Shown: positions 36,490 to 49,200 of the stretch, piece by piece | How positions within the stretch are numbered: position 1 is the first letter of the stretch | How the letters are laid out: every line of letters starts with the position of its first letter | Position numbers and translations under genes: made by a program | Notes under the pieces: generated by a model | What the model saw: only the letters and a program-made list of their open reading frames with translations | Told to the model about the DNA's origin: nothing | Databases searched by the model: none | Assembly: GCA_003254905.1 (NCBI GenBank) | Contig: QANU01073741.1 | Location: 537,340 to 601,339, forward strand | Direction of reading: 5' to 3' | DNA from: Nissolia schottii | Taxonomy: Eukaryota; Streptophyta; Magnoliopsida; Fabales; Fabaceae | Length of the DNA stretch: 64,000 nt

Positions 36490-36655
36490 CTTTTTTTTTA
36501 GAACAATTGCCCCAATATTATTAAGCGGAACATGCTAGAATGTCAAGAAAGACAATATTATAAGTAGATGGGGGAACTTGCTCAATTCAAAATAGAGTGA
36601 GCCAATTTGGCTAATTCACGAGCTACCTTATTTCCATATCTACCCACGAGTAAAA
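36490..36655 (-). pseudogene. LINE RNase H tail with 3' poly(A)
   Basis: The minus strand reads GRYGNKVARELAKLAHSIL, a match to the RNase H end of plant non-LTR retrotransposons (R-x-x-N-x-V-A-x-x-L-A-K-L-A). It is followed by a VPPSTYNIVFLDIL stretch like the usual PP...V..D tail. An A-run lies immediately downstream (36491-36500 read on minus), as expected for a LINE 3' end. It is a short 5'-truncated copy. Confidence 0.55.
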
Positions 36656-37213
36656 AAGACAAGAAGAAAAAATCTATTTAAGCACTTAGAGCTTGTTTGG
36701 AAACTCCATGAAATTGAATTCATTCAATAATTAAATGCTATTCCTTAGTTTGGAACAAAATAATAGCCTATGATTGAGGTGAAGATATAATTCAATTATT
36801 TGACTAAGCAAAAAACTAAATCAAACCCAAATGAGTCTGACTTGTAACTCAATTTCTATAAATTTTAACATAAGATAGGAAAATTCAAATTTATCCTTCT
36901 CTTATTTTCCCCTCTTTCTTCCTTTTTCTTTATTACGTGACTTCTCATTGCCTTTGTCACACTCACACTTCTCTGCGACAACTCTTGCTCCCAGTCTTTC
37001 TCACAGGTATGTCGTTCTCTCATGTAATTCACGCTCACGTCTCACCTAAGCTTGTTTCTTCTTCTTTGTTCTTGTTCATTTGTTTTCCTCTTATTTTGTA
37101 TTTTTTTCTTCTTTTTTCTTCTTCTCTTTACTTTGATATTGGATGAATGTCGATACTATGCTTCATAAATAAATAAAAATATGGGCGCTATTGAATATAT
37201 ATATATGATTGTG
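36656..37213. other. AT-rich spacer with a short CT-rich patch
   Basis: A CT-rich stretch at 36895-37135 gives a chance 69-codon ORF rich in Leu, Phe and Ser. It has no family resemblance. Confidence 0.35.
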
Positions 37214-37507
37214 TAGGGCTGTCAAAATGAGTTCGGCCCGTTTAACCGGTTAAATGGACGGACTTTAAATGTAAAAAATAGGCCCGCGAAAATTTTTAAA
37301 ACAATTGGGTCGGCCCCGTTAGGCCCGTGGGCTAGCCCGTGAGCCTGTGAAAATTTTTAAATTTTTATAATTTTTTTTTGAATTTTTGATTTTTTTTAAA
37401 AAATAAACGGACTGGCGGCCCGGCCCGTTTAGGTCCGCGAACCGACCATAAACGAGCCGAACCCTAAAAATAGACATATTTTTGGCCCGGTCCGTTTGAC
37501 AGCCATA
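37214..37507. mobile_element. hAT-type MITE (294 bp)
   Basis: The ends are TAGGGCTGTCAAA and, at the right on the other strand, TATGGCTGTCAAA, one or two differences over 13 bp. The flanks tgattgtg (37206-37213) and tgcttgtg (37508-37515) form an 8-bp target duplication with one mismatch. The interior is GGCCCG/CGGGCC-rich and non-coding. Confidence 0.74.
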
Positions 37508-38666
37508 TGCTTGTGTATAACAATATCAATTAAGATTTAATTTTTTTTTTTAATATAAATTGAAGTAGAGTCTTTGCATCAAATGTAAAAAATCTAAAAC
37601 AAATTCTTATAATATAAAATTATAAAATAGATCACTAATTCAGCCTACTTTAGGTTCTTAAAGTGACCAATTTAAAATTACAAGGATTAATTACGGTTCA
37701 ATTTTGAAATATATAATTAATTTGTATGAGGTTAGTGTATGATTAATTAATAATTAAAATGGGTCTTTTACGTGAGAAACCAAATTAATAAAAGAACATT
37801 ATTATGAAAATTTTGGGGGAAAAAATTGTAAAAGAAACATTATTGATAAACTTATTTAATAGAGTGCTTTGGTTTGATTTTAATTGTGTCATGTTTGTCT
37901 AATGAATAATTAAGTTTCTTATTAAAATATAATATTTTATTAATAAAGGATAAAATAGTCTAAATAATTAATTCAATTCATTTTATAAACATTTTAAATA
38001 ATAAAATTAAATTAAATTATATATTTTAAACATAAAAAATTTAATTCAATTCACACTAAAATTCAATTATATCGTAAAAAAAATGTTTTCAAACAGCATG
38101 TTATCCATCAAGAATTTGAACATCAAAACAACTATTGGTGCTACCTATTTTGATGTTCAGATTTCTCCCTTTTTTTTTTGTTTGGTCATGACAAAAAGAA
38201 TTTTGTATTAACCATGAAGTTGGCTACACGAGAGCCGAATCTCTTGTGTGTATGTATTAAGAGGCAGGCCTAAGGCTAACCCAAATCTTGTCACTTTGTT
38301 ATAAAAACTTTGCTGAAACTCGACAACAAGTGTTGTAGGTCGAAGGCCCAGTGATTGTTTAGTCATGTCCTTGAAGTTTTGTCCTACATTTTGCTCCGAA
38401 AACAAATTTATTGTACTGGTTTTGGGATAAAGAAAAGTATGGTGCATCCTATGGCCCATACGTCTTTCTAGGTCAACCCATTCCAGTTTGGAACGCACAG
38501 GACCTGTACTTAGACCCAAAAAAACTGCCCTGATTGTTATTGACAGGAAATATATAGACCGGTATAAAGGTTTTGGTGTATTTAGAGTATTTACAGTGGT
38601 CACTAATTATTTCATAATAATTAAATTCACACAAAGTGATAGGTTATTTATTATGAAATGTTTTTT
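37508..38666. other. AT-rich spacer
   Basis: No supported gene. The minus ORF at 38208-38603 (131 codons) has no recognisable motif and looks like repeat-derived sequence. Confidence 0.35.
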
Positions 38667-38814
38667 ATTTTTATATATGAGGATCAAATTCACACCAGCT
38701 TAATTAAGAGACGAGGTGAACTATCGTCACACCACGCACCATTTTTATATATGAGGATCAAACTCACACCAACCTAATTAAGGAACGAGGTGAACTATCG
38801 CCACACCATGCACC
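38667..38814. repeat. Direct tandem duplication, 2 x 74 bp
   Basis: Units at 38667-38740 and 38741-38814 share ATTTTTATATATGAGGATCA and GACGAGGTGAAC-type blocks, with about eight differences. It is a simple local duplication without ORF. Confidence 0.85.
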
Positions 38815-38878
38815 GTTCGTTTAGATTGGTATATTAAAGGTGTTTGCAGATTTTATTTATTTCCTTCCTTTGAAATTA

Positions 38879-39144
38879 CTCCCCCGTCCTTTTTTGTTGC
38901 CGTTTTTTATATAAAAGTTTGTTTATGATTAATTGTCATTTGATTACATTAAAAAAATATTAAATGCATTTGCTTACACTTATACTTCTATTATCTCTCA
39001 TACTTACACTTAATAATTATAATACTTATTACTCAAAATTAATTTTTTTATACATTTTATATTTTTTTTTATCTTTGTGTTAATCAAATAAATTTTTAAA
39101 TTGTGTATTTTTCTAAAAAAAACAATAAAAGTGGACAAAGGGAC
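38879..39144. mobile_element. Stowaway-like MITE (266 bp)
   Basis: The left end is CTCCCCCGTCC, bordered by TA at 38877-38878. The right end on the other strand is GTCCCTTTGTCC, bordered by TA at 39145-39146. The length and AT-rich core fit Stowaway. Confidence 0.6.
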
Positions 39145-39146
39145 TA

Positions 39147-40018
39147 GAATCCACGTCACCCGCTCCTGTGAGCCAAATTGCTTCTATTATCCCCTTCGAC
39201 AAAAAAATGGACACGTATAAATGATGACATTACTTATATTTCGTTTGAAAATAATTTCTTCAAAACCACCTATAATTAATTTTTAAATGTGACAAAATTT
39301 AATTGGACGGATATAACTTGGGGCAAGGAGTGTGGACAAAAGAGTTTTATTGATAGTATCAATCAATCATGCTATGCCTATTAAAGAAATAAACACGTTT
39401 AAAAAAGAAGCAATTATCATGATTAATATTTCCATTGACAAAACATGATTGGTGACACAAAAAAATGAGACCATGTTTGGGATAAGGATTTTCCATCTCA
39501 AATAATGTATTAATTCATGAAGTCAATATATATCTTGAAGTAAAAAAATCAAGCTATCTAATTTTACCATTCACGTACGTACGTCGTGAACAAAACAAAA
39601 CAACTGTTACTAATGAGTAATAATATACGATCAACATGTTATTATCTGTTAACAAATTAAGTATTCATGGCAAAATGAGAGTATTGGCACTTAATATTCC
39701 TCAAGGAATTAAGAGTTTGTTTAGTCTAAATTCTAAAAAGTTAAAGAGAAAACCGCCCATCTTTTTATCCGATCTTCGAAATGAATCTGTTATGCATTTT
39801 GATGGATCTGACTCATAGTCCAATTGACTCATGAATCTTTTCCTTTTCATTATTTATAATGGATTTAACCCTCCCAACTCCAATCACGTAAAGCTGAACT
39901 ATATTTGTAGAATAATAATACTTGTATTAGATAAATAGATATACCTTCACTTGATTCTATTTTATAAGGAAAAATACATATACAGATAATGTAAAATAAA
40001 AAAATAAAAATAAAAGTG

Positions 40019-40056
<38 letters not shown>

Positions 40057-40810
40057 CGTGGAAGAGGTTGCATCATTCATTTGCGAGAAATTTTGTATGG
40101 ATTAGCATAAGTTAATAAAAAAAACTCAAATTAATTTGATGTCAAAGTAATTAATGTTATTTTGTTTAATTTAAATTATTGTGTAAATATTATTGTTATT
40201 GGCCGCATTATTGTTAAGCACTGTTCATTGGTAGGACTGATTATGGGTCTTTGTGTTTGGGTTTGTCACGGAACACTTGACCAATCAGATTGTTTTACAC
40301 ACGAACACTGCGCTGCTCCTAGTTATATATAGTGTTTGATTGCCCAATTGACACACAATTGACTTAATGTAGAATAAGAGTAGTAATTTTTCCCAATCTT
40401 AATTTTAAATTTCTCTCTCCGATTTAAAGTTAATTATGGATTCACCATATCTCATCATTCCAAGTATTTCTAATGTCAATCTCATAACTATTGTGTTTTA
40501 TTGTTATATCACATTCTATAGTTAGAGTTAAATTGCTTTATAAAAATTTTGAATTATTATTTATTTTTTGTTAGAATCTAAAAATTCTTTCATCATTAAC
40601 TCTAATAATACAATCTTTAATGATTTGAGAAGCGATATAAGGTGCAGTCTTCTCAATTCAAATAGAGGAATGTTATGCGTATATTATAGATGTGGATAAC
40701 AAAAGTAATTTCTCTCACAAAAGCATGACTTCCATCGTGCTTATATTTTCTCTCTCTCTCTCTATGATAGGACTCACGTTATTATGAAAGAGTTAGTTCT
40801 TGTTATTCAT
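39147..40810. other. AT-rich spacer up to the CACTA element
   Basis: Contains an (AT)n microsatellite at 40020-40054 and a CT run near 40752-40763. No gene was seen. Confidence 0.4.
40020..40054. repeat. (AT)n microsatellite
   Basis: About 17 AT repeats. Confidence 0.85.
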
Positions 40811-40834
40811 ATTTACTACAAGAAAGCAGACTAT

Positions 40835-41443
40835 TACCGTCAGACCAGAGGCCGACGGTCTTACCGTCGGATAACGAAAATATGTCTAACGGTAACCGGT
40901 TTGCTCATAAAGAATCGGGGAAGAGGAATCATGTTACCGTCGGCTCTTGTAGCCGACGGTAAAAGCAACGGTAAATGTTCGTAGGAAAGGGCGTGGAAAA
41001 ATTACTGTCGGTCGTTACTGATGGTAAAAATGTGAGGTTTTGTTTAAAAAAAATAAAAAACATTACCATCAGAAATAGCCAACGGTAAATTCCCACCAAT
41101 TGTAAACTGCCACATCTTCACCACGAGCGAAGCAGTCACACGATACTGTCAGTTTTTTCTGACGGTAATCTCCTCAGAATATGCACCACCATTCAATAAA
41201 TGTGGTTGTTTACAGTCGGTTATGTCTGACAGTACCCACCTCAAAGCACATCTTCCCACGTTCATGTCTCTAAGCAATAATTACATGAGTTACCGTCGGA
41301 CATCTCTGCCGGTAACACCAACCGTTATGTACCATCGGACATGTCCGACGGTACTTGCCTCGGAATAATAACCGGCACGTCTTCCCCGACGGTCAAATCG
41401 CTAGCAATAAATATCCAGTTACCGTCGGATAAATCCGACGGTA
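40835..41443. repeat. Left subterminal repeat array of the CACTA element
   Basis: Many copies of TACCGTCGG and its complement CCGACGGTA occur, often as close head-to-head pairs that form near-palindromes, for example at 40934-40961 and 41420-41443. In known CACTA elements such motifs bind the TNPA-type protein. Confidence 0.85.
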
Positions 41444-42088
41444 AACTGCTTTAAAAGCTCTCTCCCCCCACGACAACCCCACTCTTCCAAATACTCTCAA
41501 ACTCGCCATCGTCGTCGTCGCTGCCACCAGCATTTGAGGTAAGTCCATCGGCCGCCGGCACTCTGTATATATATTTTATTTTTAATATTGTTATATGTAT
41601 TAGTATTATTGATTAATTATATGTTAGTATAATTGTTAGTATAATTATATGTTAGTATATTAGTATATTATATGTATTATGTTAGTATGCTAGTATTATG
41701 TTTAGCATGTTTACTTTAGTATGTTATGTATTATTATTATATTTAGTATGTTTATGTATATTTATTATGTTTAGTATGTTTATTATGCTAGTAAGTTATG
41801 TTTAGTATGTTAGTATATTATATGTATTATGTTAGTATTATGTTAGTATATTATATGTATTATGTTAGTATGTTAGTATTATATGTATTATGTTAGTAAT
41901 ATTGATTAATTATATGTTAGTATGTTAGTATATTAGTACCATATTAGTAAATTTTAATATAATTGTTAGTATTATTGTTATTATATGTTAAATATTAGTA
42001 TTAGTATTATATATTAAATTATTATAATAGTTGAATTTAAGTTAGTTGTGCTAACTCAATTTTTTTTAATTTTGTATAGTTAGTACTA
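41444..42088. other. CACTA leader and first-intron-like region
   Basis: A CT/CG-rich leader at 41460-41540 ends in GAG|GTAAGT, a good donor. It is followed by about 520 bp built largely from degenerate ATGTTAGTAT and ATTATGTTAGT repeats, then TGTATAG just upstream of the first ATG at 42089. This reads as a 5' exon and intron of the transposon's first gene. Confidence 0.5.
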
Positions 42089-43932
42089 ATGACCGGCGAC
42101 AAAGGAAAGAAGCAGGTGCCCGACTACTTCCCAGTGCGACACGGTGGTCGGGGGAGGGGAGGCTGGACGCCCTCCTTCGGATCATCAACCGAGGAGGGTT
42201 TTATGCCCACCCCTAAGCTGGGGCAACAGCCGATGAATGTCGACGACTATAGGCTATTCCATGGTGATGCTCCGCCGCTGACTTTCATGCCTCCGGCAGC
42301 AGCAGACCAGGCGAGGTTCGGGAGCTATGCCGAGCAGGTTTCCTAAGATTCCCCTACTGAGAGCCAGTAACCGGAGACTCTGACGACTGTCAGCCAGCAT
42401 ACTGAGGGATCCTCGACTGATGATCGGGTCCCTCTGCGAGTCAATCCCAGCTTCAACGGGTATGTAAATATTTTAATTTATTTGTTAATTAATTAATTTG
42501 TAAGTTTTTATATTATTATTTATTATTAACAAGTTTTGATTTTATGTCTGTATAGGTTTGATCCTCACGCCGTTGGAAAGCGAGCTATGATGGAGACGCT
42601 GAAGAAATGCTATAGTCTGCTCGTTTTCAAGTGGCAGAATCTCTGACTTGAGGAGAAGGACCGCATGTACAACGTCTTCAAGGTGAGAAATTAATAATAA
42701 GTTTCTATTTTAAATATTAAGTAATTACATAAATTGTGTTATTTAATAATTTAGTTATTAAATTGTTATTATTTTTTAGGATCATTTTATTATCGATCCT
42801 AAGGAGGAGGAAGCCATGATGAAGGCTTTCAACTATAGAGCTAGTCGACGCTTGCAGCAGCTCTATTAGGACATTAAATTGGGAAAGACCCCAAACCCCG
42901 ATTGGATGACTCTCGACCAGCTAGCGGCCTTGAAGCTATAATGGGATGGCGAGAAATACAAGGTTAGGTCGGGGAAGTCAAAGCGTGTGCGGAAGCAAGG
43001 TCAGGGCGGCAACATCCACGCCGGAGGCTTTGCCAACTTGCCCGACACGCGGCAGAGAGTGGAAATAATTTTATAATAAATTATAAGTTAATTTATTAGT
43101 TAATAATTAATTTAGTTAATTAATTAGTTGATGCTTAATTATTTTAATGTAATTTTCAAATAAATATGAAGGAAAAAACTCTTGGAAGGCCGCCGACTGA
43201 TGCAGAATTGTTCTGCGAGACCCACACTCTAAAAAGCAACAGGTCCGTGGGTCGATGCGTGCTCGAAGGCAACCGCAGTAAGTATTTTTAATTTGTTGAA
43301 TTTTGAATTTTCTTTGGAATTATTTTTTAATTTAATTCTAATAACGTTAATTTTTATCAATTATTTATGTAGGCTGCATTTGAACAAGCTTTTTTGGAGG
43401 CTCAAAGTTAGCAGGCGCAAAGTGCACCCCCTAACAGTGTGCCCCTTCCCGTGGACGAAATAGAGATATGGAACTACGTGTCTGACGGTCGAAACCGTAA
43501 TTCACTTTACAGCCGAGGCACACAGCTGTCCGTTAACATCAGGGGACTGGCGGTAGATCTGCTTCTGGGTCTACTGGGGGTACACCAACAGAGTTTGACG
43601 AGTTGCGGGAGAGAGTGTTTAAGATGAAGCAGGAGCTGCATCAGCAGGTGCTAAGGTGGGAGGAGGAAAAGCAGAGGCACAAGGCGAAAAAGAAGAAACT
43701 AAAGGAGAAACTAAACGAGAAGATGAGGAAGCAAAAAGAACAGTTGAACCAAGTTCTCCATGGGTTTATGCGCACCATCGGTGGGTCTGCGTTAGGAGAG
43801 AGCAGGCGACCAATTCACAGACAGTGGCGAGACGTCGTAGGATGGCCGAAGGTCTTCAAGCAAGAAGGGACCCCAAGGAGCAGCATAGAGCACTTGCTTT
43901 ATCTATACGTGGAGGCGATTCTTGTTTTGTAA
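42089..43932 (+). pseudogene. Transposase_24-like (Ptta/En/Spm) gene of the CACTA element, broken
   Basis: Four or five exon-like blocks separated by GT..AG spacers are visible. The first begins MTGDKGKKQVPDYFPVRHGG (42089). Next come a block with PHAVGKRAMMETLKKCYSLL, one with MMKAFNYRASRRLQQLY, then KSKRVRKQGQGGNIHAGGF and GRPPTDAELFCETHTLK, the hallmark of this family. The last is a long Lys/Glu coiled coil at 43603-43760. In-frame stops occur in most blocks and the coiled coil is shifted against the block before it. The family is the accessory protein of plant CACTA elements, probably the end-binding partner of TNP2. Confidence 0.75.
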
Positions 43933-44790
43933 TGTGTACTGGTTAAATGGTCTAGATTGGCCATTAATGATTATGTGCATTATGTGTAATTATGTATTAT
44001 TACTCAAATGTGTAATTGTGTTATAGACCAGGTGATTGTATATACATATATATATATATATATCATGAAATATTCTGTATGAATATCCAATAGATTAGTT
44101 ATCGCTTAAGTCTGTTTGGACTCTATCGTTTGCTTATATCTACACATATGCTTTATTGACCACGCATGACTCATAATTTTAGAAAGAAAAGGAATAATGT
44201 TTTAAAATGGTCCATATTTTTGAGTAAAAAGTATTTGCAAAGCTAAAAGTAGGGGTTAAAAGTAATCCAACCAAAGCAGATAACAATCTTGTGAGCATTA
44301 CTTACGACTAAAGCGTGAGCAGTTAGCAGGGGTGTTACAACCCTCCCACCTATTTAGGAGAATAATTTTTTAGTTTGTAGTTTTTTAATTTAAATTTTTT
44401 AATTAATGTAGTTTTTTTAATTTTTTAGTTTGTAATATATATGTTATATTCAATTAGAAGCTTTTTAATTTTTTAGTTTGTTATTTTATTCAATTAATAA
44501 TATATATGTTATATCTAAAGTGTATTTATACATAAAATAAATTACATTGCTTACATCAAAAAAATAAATTACATTTCTAAAAGCAAAATTTCTAATTGCG
44601 AATAAATAATAATTAATGAAAAAATTATATGTTAAATAAAATTATGACAAAAAATAACAAAGAAAAAATAAGAAAATTTAATATAATAATTAACCAGTAA
44701 TAATAAACAATAATAAACACACATAATTAAAATAATACTTAATACATAATTAACAATAAAGAATTCTGGCTAGGGTTTAGGGTTTAGTAT
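43933..44790. other. AT-rich spacer inside the CACTA element
   Basis: 3' flank of the Transposase_24-like gene, with a TATATA run at 44038-44063. No coding frame was seen. Confidence 0.4.
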
Positions 44791-45228
44791 TACCGTCAAA
44801 AATATCTGGCGATAACCTACTTCCAAAACGACGCATTTTGCATAATGTCATTGGGTTTTTGGTGTAGGTTATTATCGTCGGAGATATCTGACGGTAAGCT
44901 TCGAATAAAAAATGTTGCGTTTAGGGAAGCTCGTTACCATCGGACATATCCGACGGTAATCTTCGATTAAAAAACGCAGCATTTTGCATTTGACATGGAA
45001 CACTGCGTTTGGTAAAATAGTTACCGTCAGTTGCGGTTAAGGCTTGTTTAGTTACCGTCGGAGAATTTTCATTAACTGACGGTAATCTTCGAATATAAAA
45101 CACAGCGTTTTGGGATACTTGTTACCGTCAGACATGTTCGACGGTAATAGTTTTAATAAAACATTGCATTTTGTACATCGTTATTACCATCAGACTGTTC
45201 ACGTACCGTCAAACATAACCGACGGTAA
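44791..45228. repeat. Internal array of the CACTA terminal repeat motif
   Basis: Repeated TACCGTC(G/A)G and CCGACGGTA copies recur here, 4 kb from the left end and 8 kb from the right end. They are spaced by sequence resembling AAAACGCAGCGTTTTG. No CACTACAAGAAA terminus borders the array. It stands upstream of the CT-rich leader of the TNP2 gene. Confidence 0.82.
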
Positions 45229-46268
45229 TGTCTAGACCCGAACACTTAGTCAAATTTCCTTTGTTTTCTTCCCATTTTCTTCTCCCTTATTCTTCTTCTT
45301 CTTCTCTTCCTTTCCTCCATTTTCTTCCCTCACCACCACCACTGCCATTGCCACCACTTGACCACCACTGCCTCTTGTTTAACCCTTTCAATACTATGTT
45401 TTGTTTTATTCGTATTATTGGTTTTTCTTTTCCTTTGGTAATGTTGATATGAATGTTATTTAGCTACTTTTTATCATGTTCCAAATAAAAAATTTGAGAT
45501 TAACTTGTATGTTATTATAATGTTCAATGCTTACCTCACATGCATCCATGGTTCGTAGATGTGTTAACTTGTGTGCTATTATTCTGTATGTAGATGTATT
45601 TAAATTTCAAATGTATGCCATATTGATGTTCTTTATGTAATTACTTTTAAGACATACTACTCACTTTGTGAAGTGTTATAGGATTGGCTAGTTGCATGAA
45701 CTGTGTTTGAGTTAATTCATATTTTGCCACCACTTTGTGCTATGTTTGTTAAAATTAGCTTAAATTGTAGTGACACAACTTTGTGTGTTTGTCGGGAGGG
45801 GGTGTGTCTACTAGCTTATGCAATAGCAAGAATTATAGTGTACTACTGTTTTCAAATATTGCACTTGTCTTAAGTCTTATGTTACCTTGGACTTAGAATT
45901 GCGGAAGGGTGCGAGATTGAAGATTAAAGGAGATTGAATGACGAGATTGCTCAAACAATTATCAAACTTTGCAATGGAAATTAAGTATGTCTTTAACTTA
46001 GTTATTACTAGGATAGAGACTTATTTTCTAAGGATAGATTTGTAGGATTGGAGTTGTATGGCTGGACTGGGGGAAGGAACACTTAGCGTTTCTTTCTGAC
46101 ATTGTTTGAATTGATTATATGTTGTTTGCAGAGATTGGAGGGTTTATGTTTTAGAACGGTTTAGGAAATATTGTGTGAAGTTAATGTATAATAAGAAGAT
46201 TAAAGTAATTAAAATCATTAAGTTCACGTCCATTTATTATGTAACATGCATGTCAGATTTGTGGAAAA
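45229..46268. other. Leader-like region upstream of the TNP2 pseudogene
   Basis: A CT-rich stretch (about 45255-45375) is followed by AT-rich, probably intronic sequence before the first TNP2 codons. No other gene was seen. Confidence 0.4.
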
Positions 46269-49200
46269 ATGATTCTGTCGAATAGATTTTGGATGTATGA
46301 TATATACTACGAGAATCGAGGAGTGATAAAGCCGAAATTTTTTGAGGGCGTCGACTACTTTTGTTAGACCGTTACAACTATTCATCAGTATATGGCAGAG
46401 CAAAACATTAGATGTCTGTGTTCTTTGTGCAGGTGCTGTAGAAGATTGGATATTGAAATGGTTATAATGCAATTGTATAAGAATGAGTTTGAGCCGCATT
46501 ACTGGATATGGACCGATCACAGAGAAGTGAATGTTAATGATGTCAATGAGTTCAGTAGACTGTATTACGAAGGGGGGAAGTACAAGTCACACACGTATTG
46601 AACAAGATTATGAAACAAGAAATTTTCAATTTAATAATAATGATATATTTGTAGAAATGGTTAACGATGCCTTCGACGGTAATATGCTTGACGAAGAACC
46701 TAATATGGATGCTAAAAACTTTTATAGTTTATTAGAAGAAGCAAATACTCTGGTATGGGAAGGATCTATCCATTCAAAATTATCTGTGGCAGTTAGAATG
46801 TTGACTATGAAGTCAGAGGCTAATCAATCTGAGAGATCATTTGACCAGTGGCTTTCGTTCATCAAAGAACTAACTTGTCGAATAATGACATACCGACAAA
46901 CTTTTATCAAGCCAAATTTTTTTTCTCTAAACTTGGCTTGCAGTCCATAAAAATTGGCTGTTATCGAACGGGTTGTACATTGTACTATAAGGATGATGCG
47001 ACCTTAACTGAATGCAAATTTTGTGGCATTACTAGGTTTAAACCTAAGAGAGTTGGTCTAGGGAGATACAAGAATGTTCCTTATAAAAGAATGCATTATT
47101 TGCCAATAATCCCAAGACCGAAAAGATTGTTTGCCTCGATGAGTTCAGCACCGCACATGAGATGGCCTTTTCAGAATAAGAGAAATGATGGTCGCATGAC
47201 TTACTCGCTCATGGAGAAGCATGGCAACACTTCGACCGAGTTTATCCCGGCTTTGCTGCAGAACCTCGAAATGTCAGATTAGGTCTTTGTTCGGAAAAGT
47301 TTGCTCTAAACAATCAATTCAGCAAACCATACTCATGTTGGTCTGTTATCGTTACACCGTATAATTTGCCTCCTAAAATGTGCATGAAAGATCCTTATCT
47401 ATTCTTATCTTGCGTGATCCCCGGGACAAGCAACCCAAAAGCTAAAATTGATGTTTTTATTCAACTATTAATACATGAACTGAACATGTTGTGGAGTCCA
47501 AGTGTGCTTGCATAGGACGTGTCTATGAAACAAACTTTTATGTTGAGGGCATCTTTGATGTGGACTGTTAACGATTTTCCTGCTTATGGTATGTTGTCTG
47601 GATGGATGATAGAGAGGAAGGTTGACATGTTCAGTAAGTATGGAAGACACCAAAGCATTTCGGCTAACGCATGGAGGAAAACAATTTTGGTTTGATTGTC
47701 ACAGGAGATTCTTGCTAGTGGATCACACGTTCAGGAACAACAAGTATGGGTTTTGGAAAAACAAAATTGAAAATGAAGAGCCTCCACAGAGATTAACTGC
47801 CGTGACATTTGGAGGAGGATTAGACAGTTTCCGAAGATTACTGAGAGTGGAAATGTTAGGCTTCCAGGTTACGGGGAACAACATAATTGGACGAAGAAGA
47901 GCATATTCTGGGATTTGTCGTATTGGAAAGATAACTTGGTTCGTCATTGTCTTGATGTTATGCATATTGAAAAGAATGTTTTTTATATAATATAATGCAT
48001 ACTATCATGAACACTGATCAAACCAATGACAACAAGAAGGCAAGACTGGACTTGAAAGAGGTTTGTAGACGCCCTGAGTTGAATTTACAAGAGATTTTTG
48101 GCGGTCGTTTCATCAAGTCGAAGGCTTGCTATACCCTCAACAAGCAATAAGTTCAAAGTGTTCTTCGTTGGTTGCAAACTCTTAAATTGCCTGACGATTA
48201 TACATCTAACGTGGCTCGATGTGTAAATATTGCCCAAGGAAAATTGGCTAGAATGAAAAGTCATGACTGTCATGTGTTTATGTAATGTTTGCTGCCAATT
48301 GCATTCAAAGAACTACCAAAGAACGTGTTGAAGCCGTTAAGTGAACTAAATCACTTTTTCAAGACATTGTGCTCATCTACAATTAATGTTGAAGAGCTCT
48401 TACTCTTGGAATGCAACATTCCGATTATCCTGTGTTCACTTGAAAGGCTGTTTCCTCCAGCTTTTTTTTGATGTAATGAAACATTTGCCTGTACACTTGC
48501 CTTACGAAGCTCGAATATGTGGTCCAGTTCAGTATAGGTGGATGTATCCATTTAAAAGATGCATAGGAGTCTTCAAGAGAACAATTAAAAATAAAGCTCA
48601 AGTTGAGGGGTCGATATGCGAGGCATTCTTAACGAAAGAAACTTCCTTCTTTTGTTCGCACTACTTTGGTGCTAATGTGAATTGCAATAGAACCATAGTA
48701 GGACAAAACGACGATAGTGGAGGAATGCCTAATCAGTCGATCTTTTCTATATTTAATCAATCTGGTCGTGCGGCTGGAAGGAGAAAGGATTACTGGTTGA
48801 GTGCACAAGAAAAGGAAGCAGCTCACTTAGTTGTTTTGCTCAAATGCGAAGAAGTACTTCCGTACTATGAGTAAGTTCGATCGACCAATTTAATATACTT
48901 TATTTCATTAACATATAATTTACTAAATTGTTTGTTACCATTGATGCATGTTTTCAAGATGTTTCAACGAGAATTTGGTGATCAATGCTCCAATCAAATG
49001 TTTCCGTCGTCGTTTGCAAATTATGTATGTGTTTAACTTCTTTATATTATATACTTTAACTGAACAAAAGACTTTATATCATAATCGATTAAGTTCAAAT
49101 TGCTTTTAAAATGTATTTTTTTAGGTGCAAAATTATTCTAGTAACGATAGTAACTTGATGAGTTTAACATGTGGACCAATGAACAAAGCAGTTGCCCCAT

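Noticed and set aside
38208..38603. 131-codon minus ORF as a host gene
   Set aside because: No family resemblance, located among repeats, with no clear promoter or splice context.
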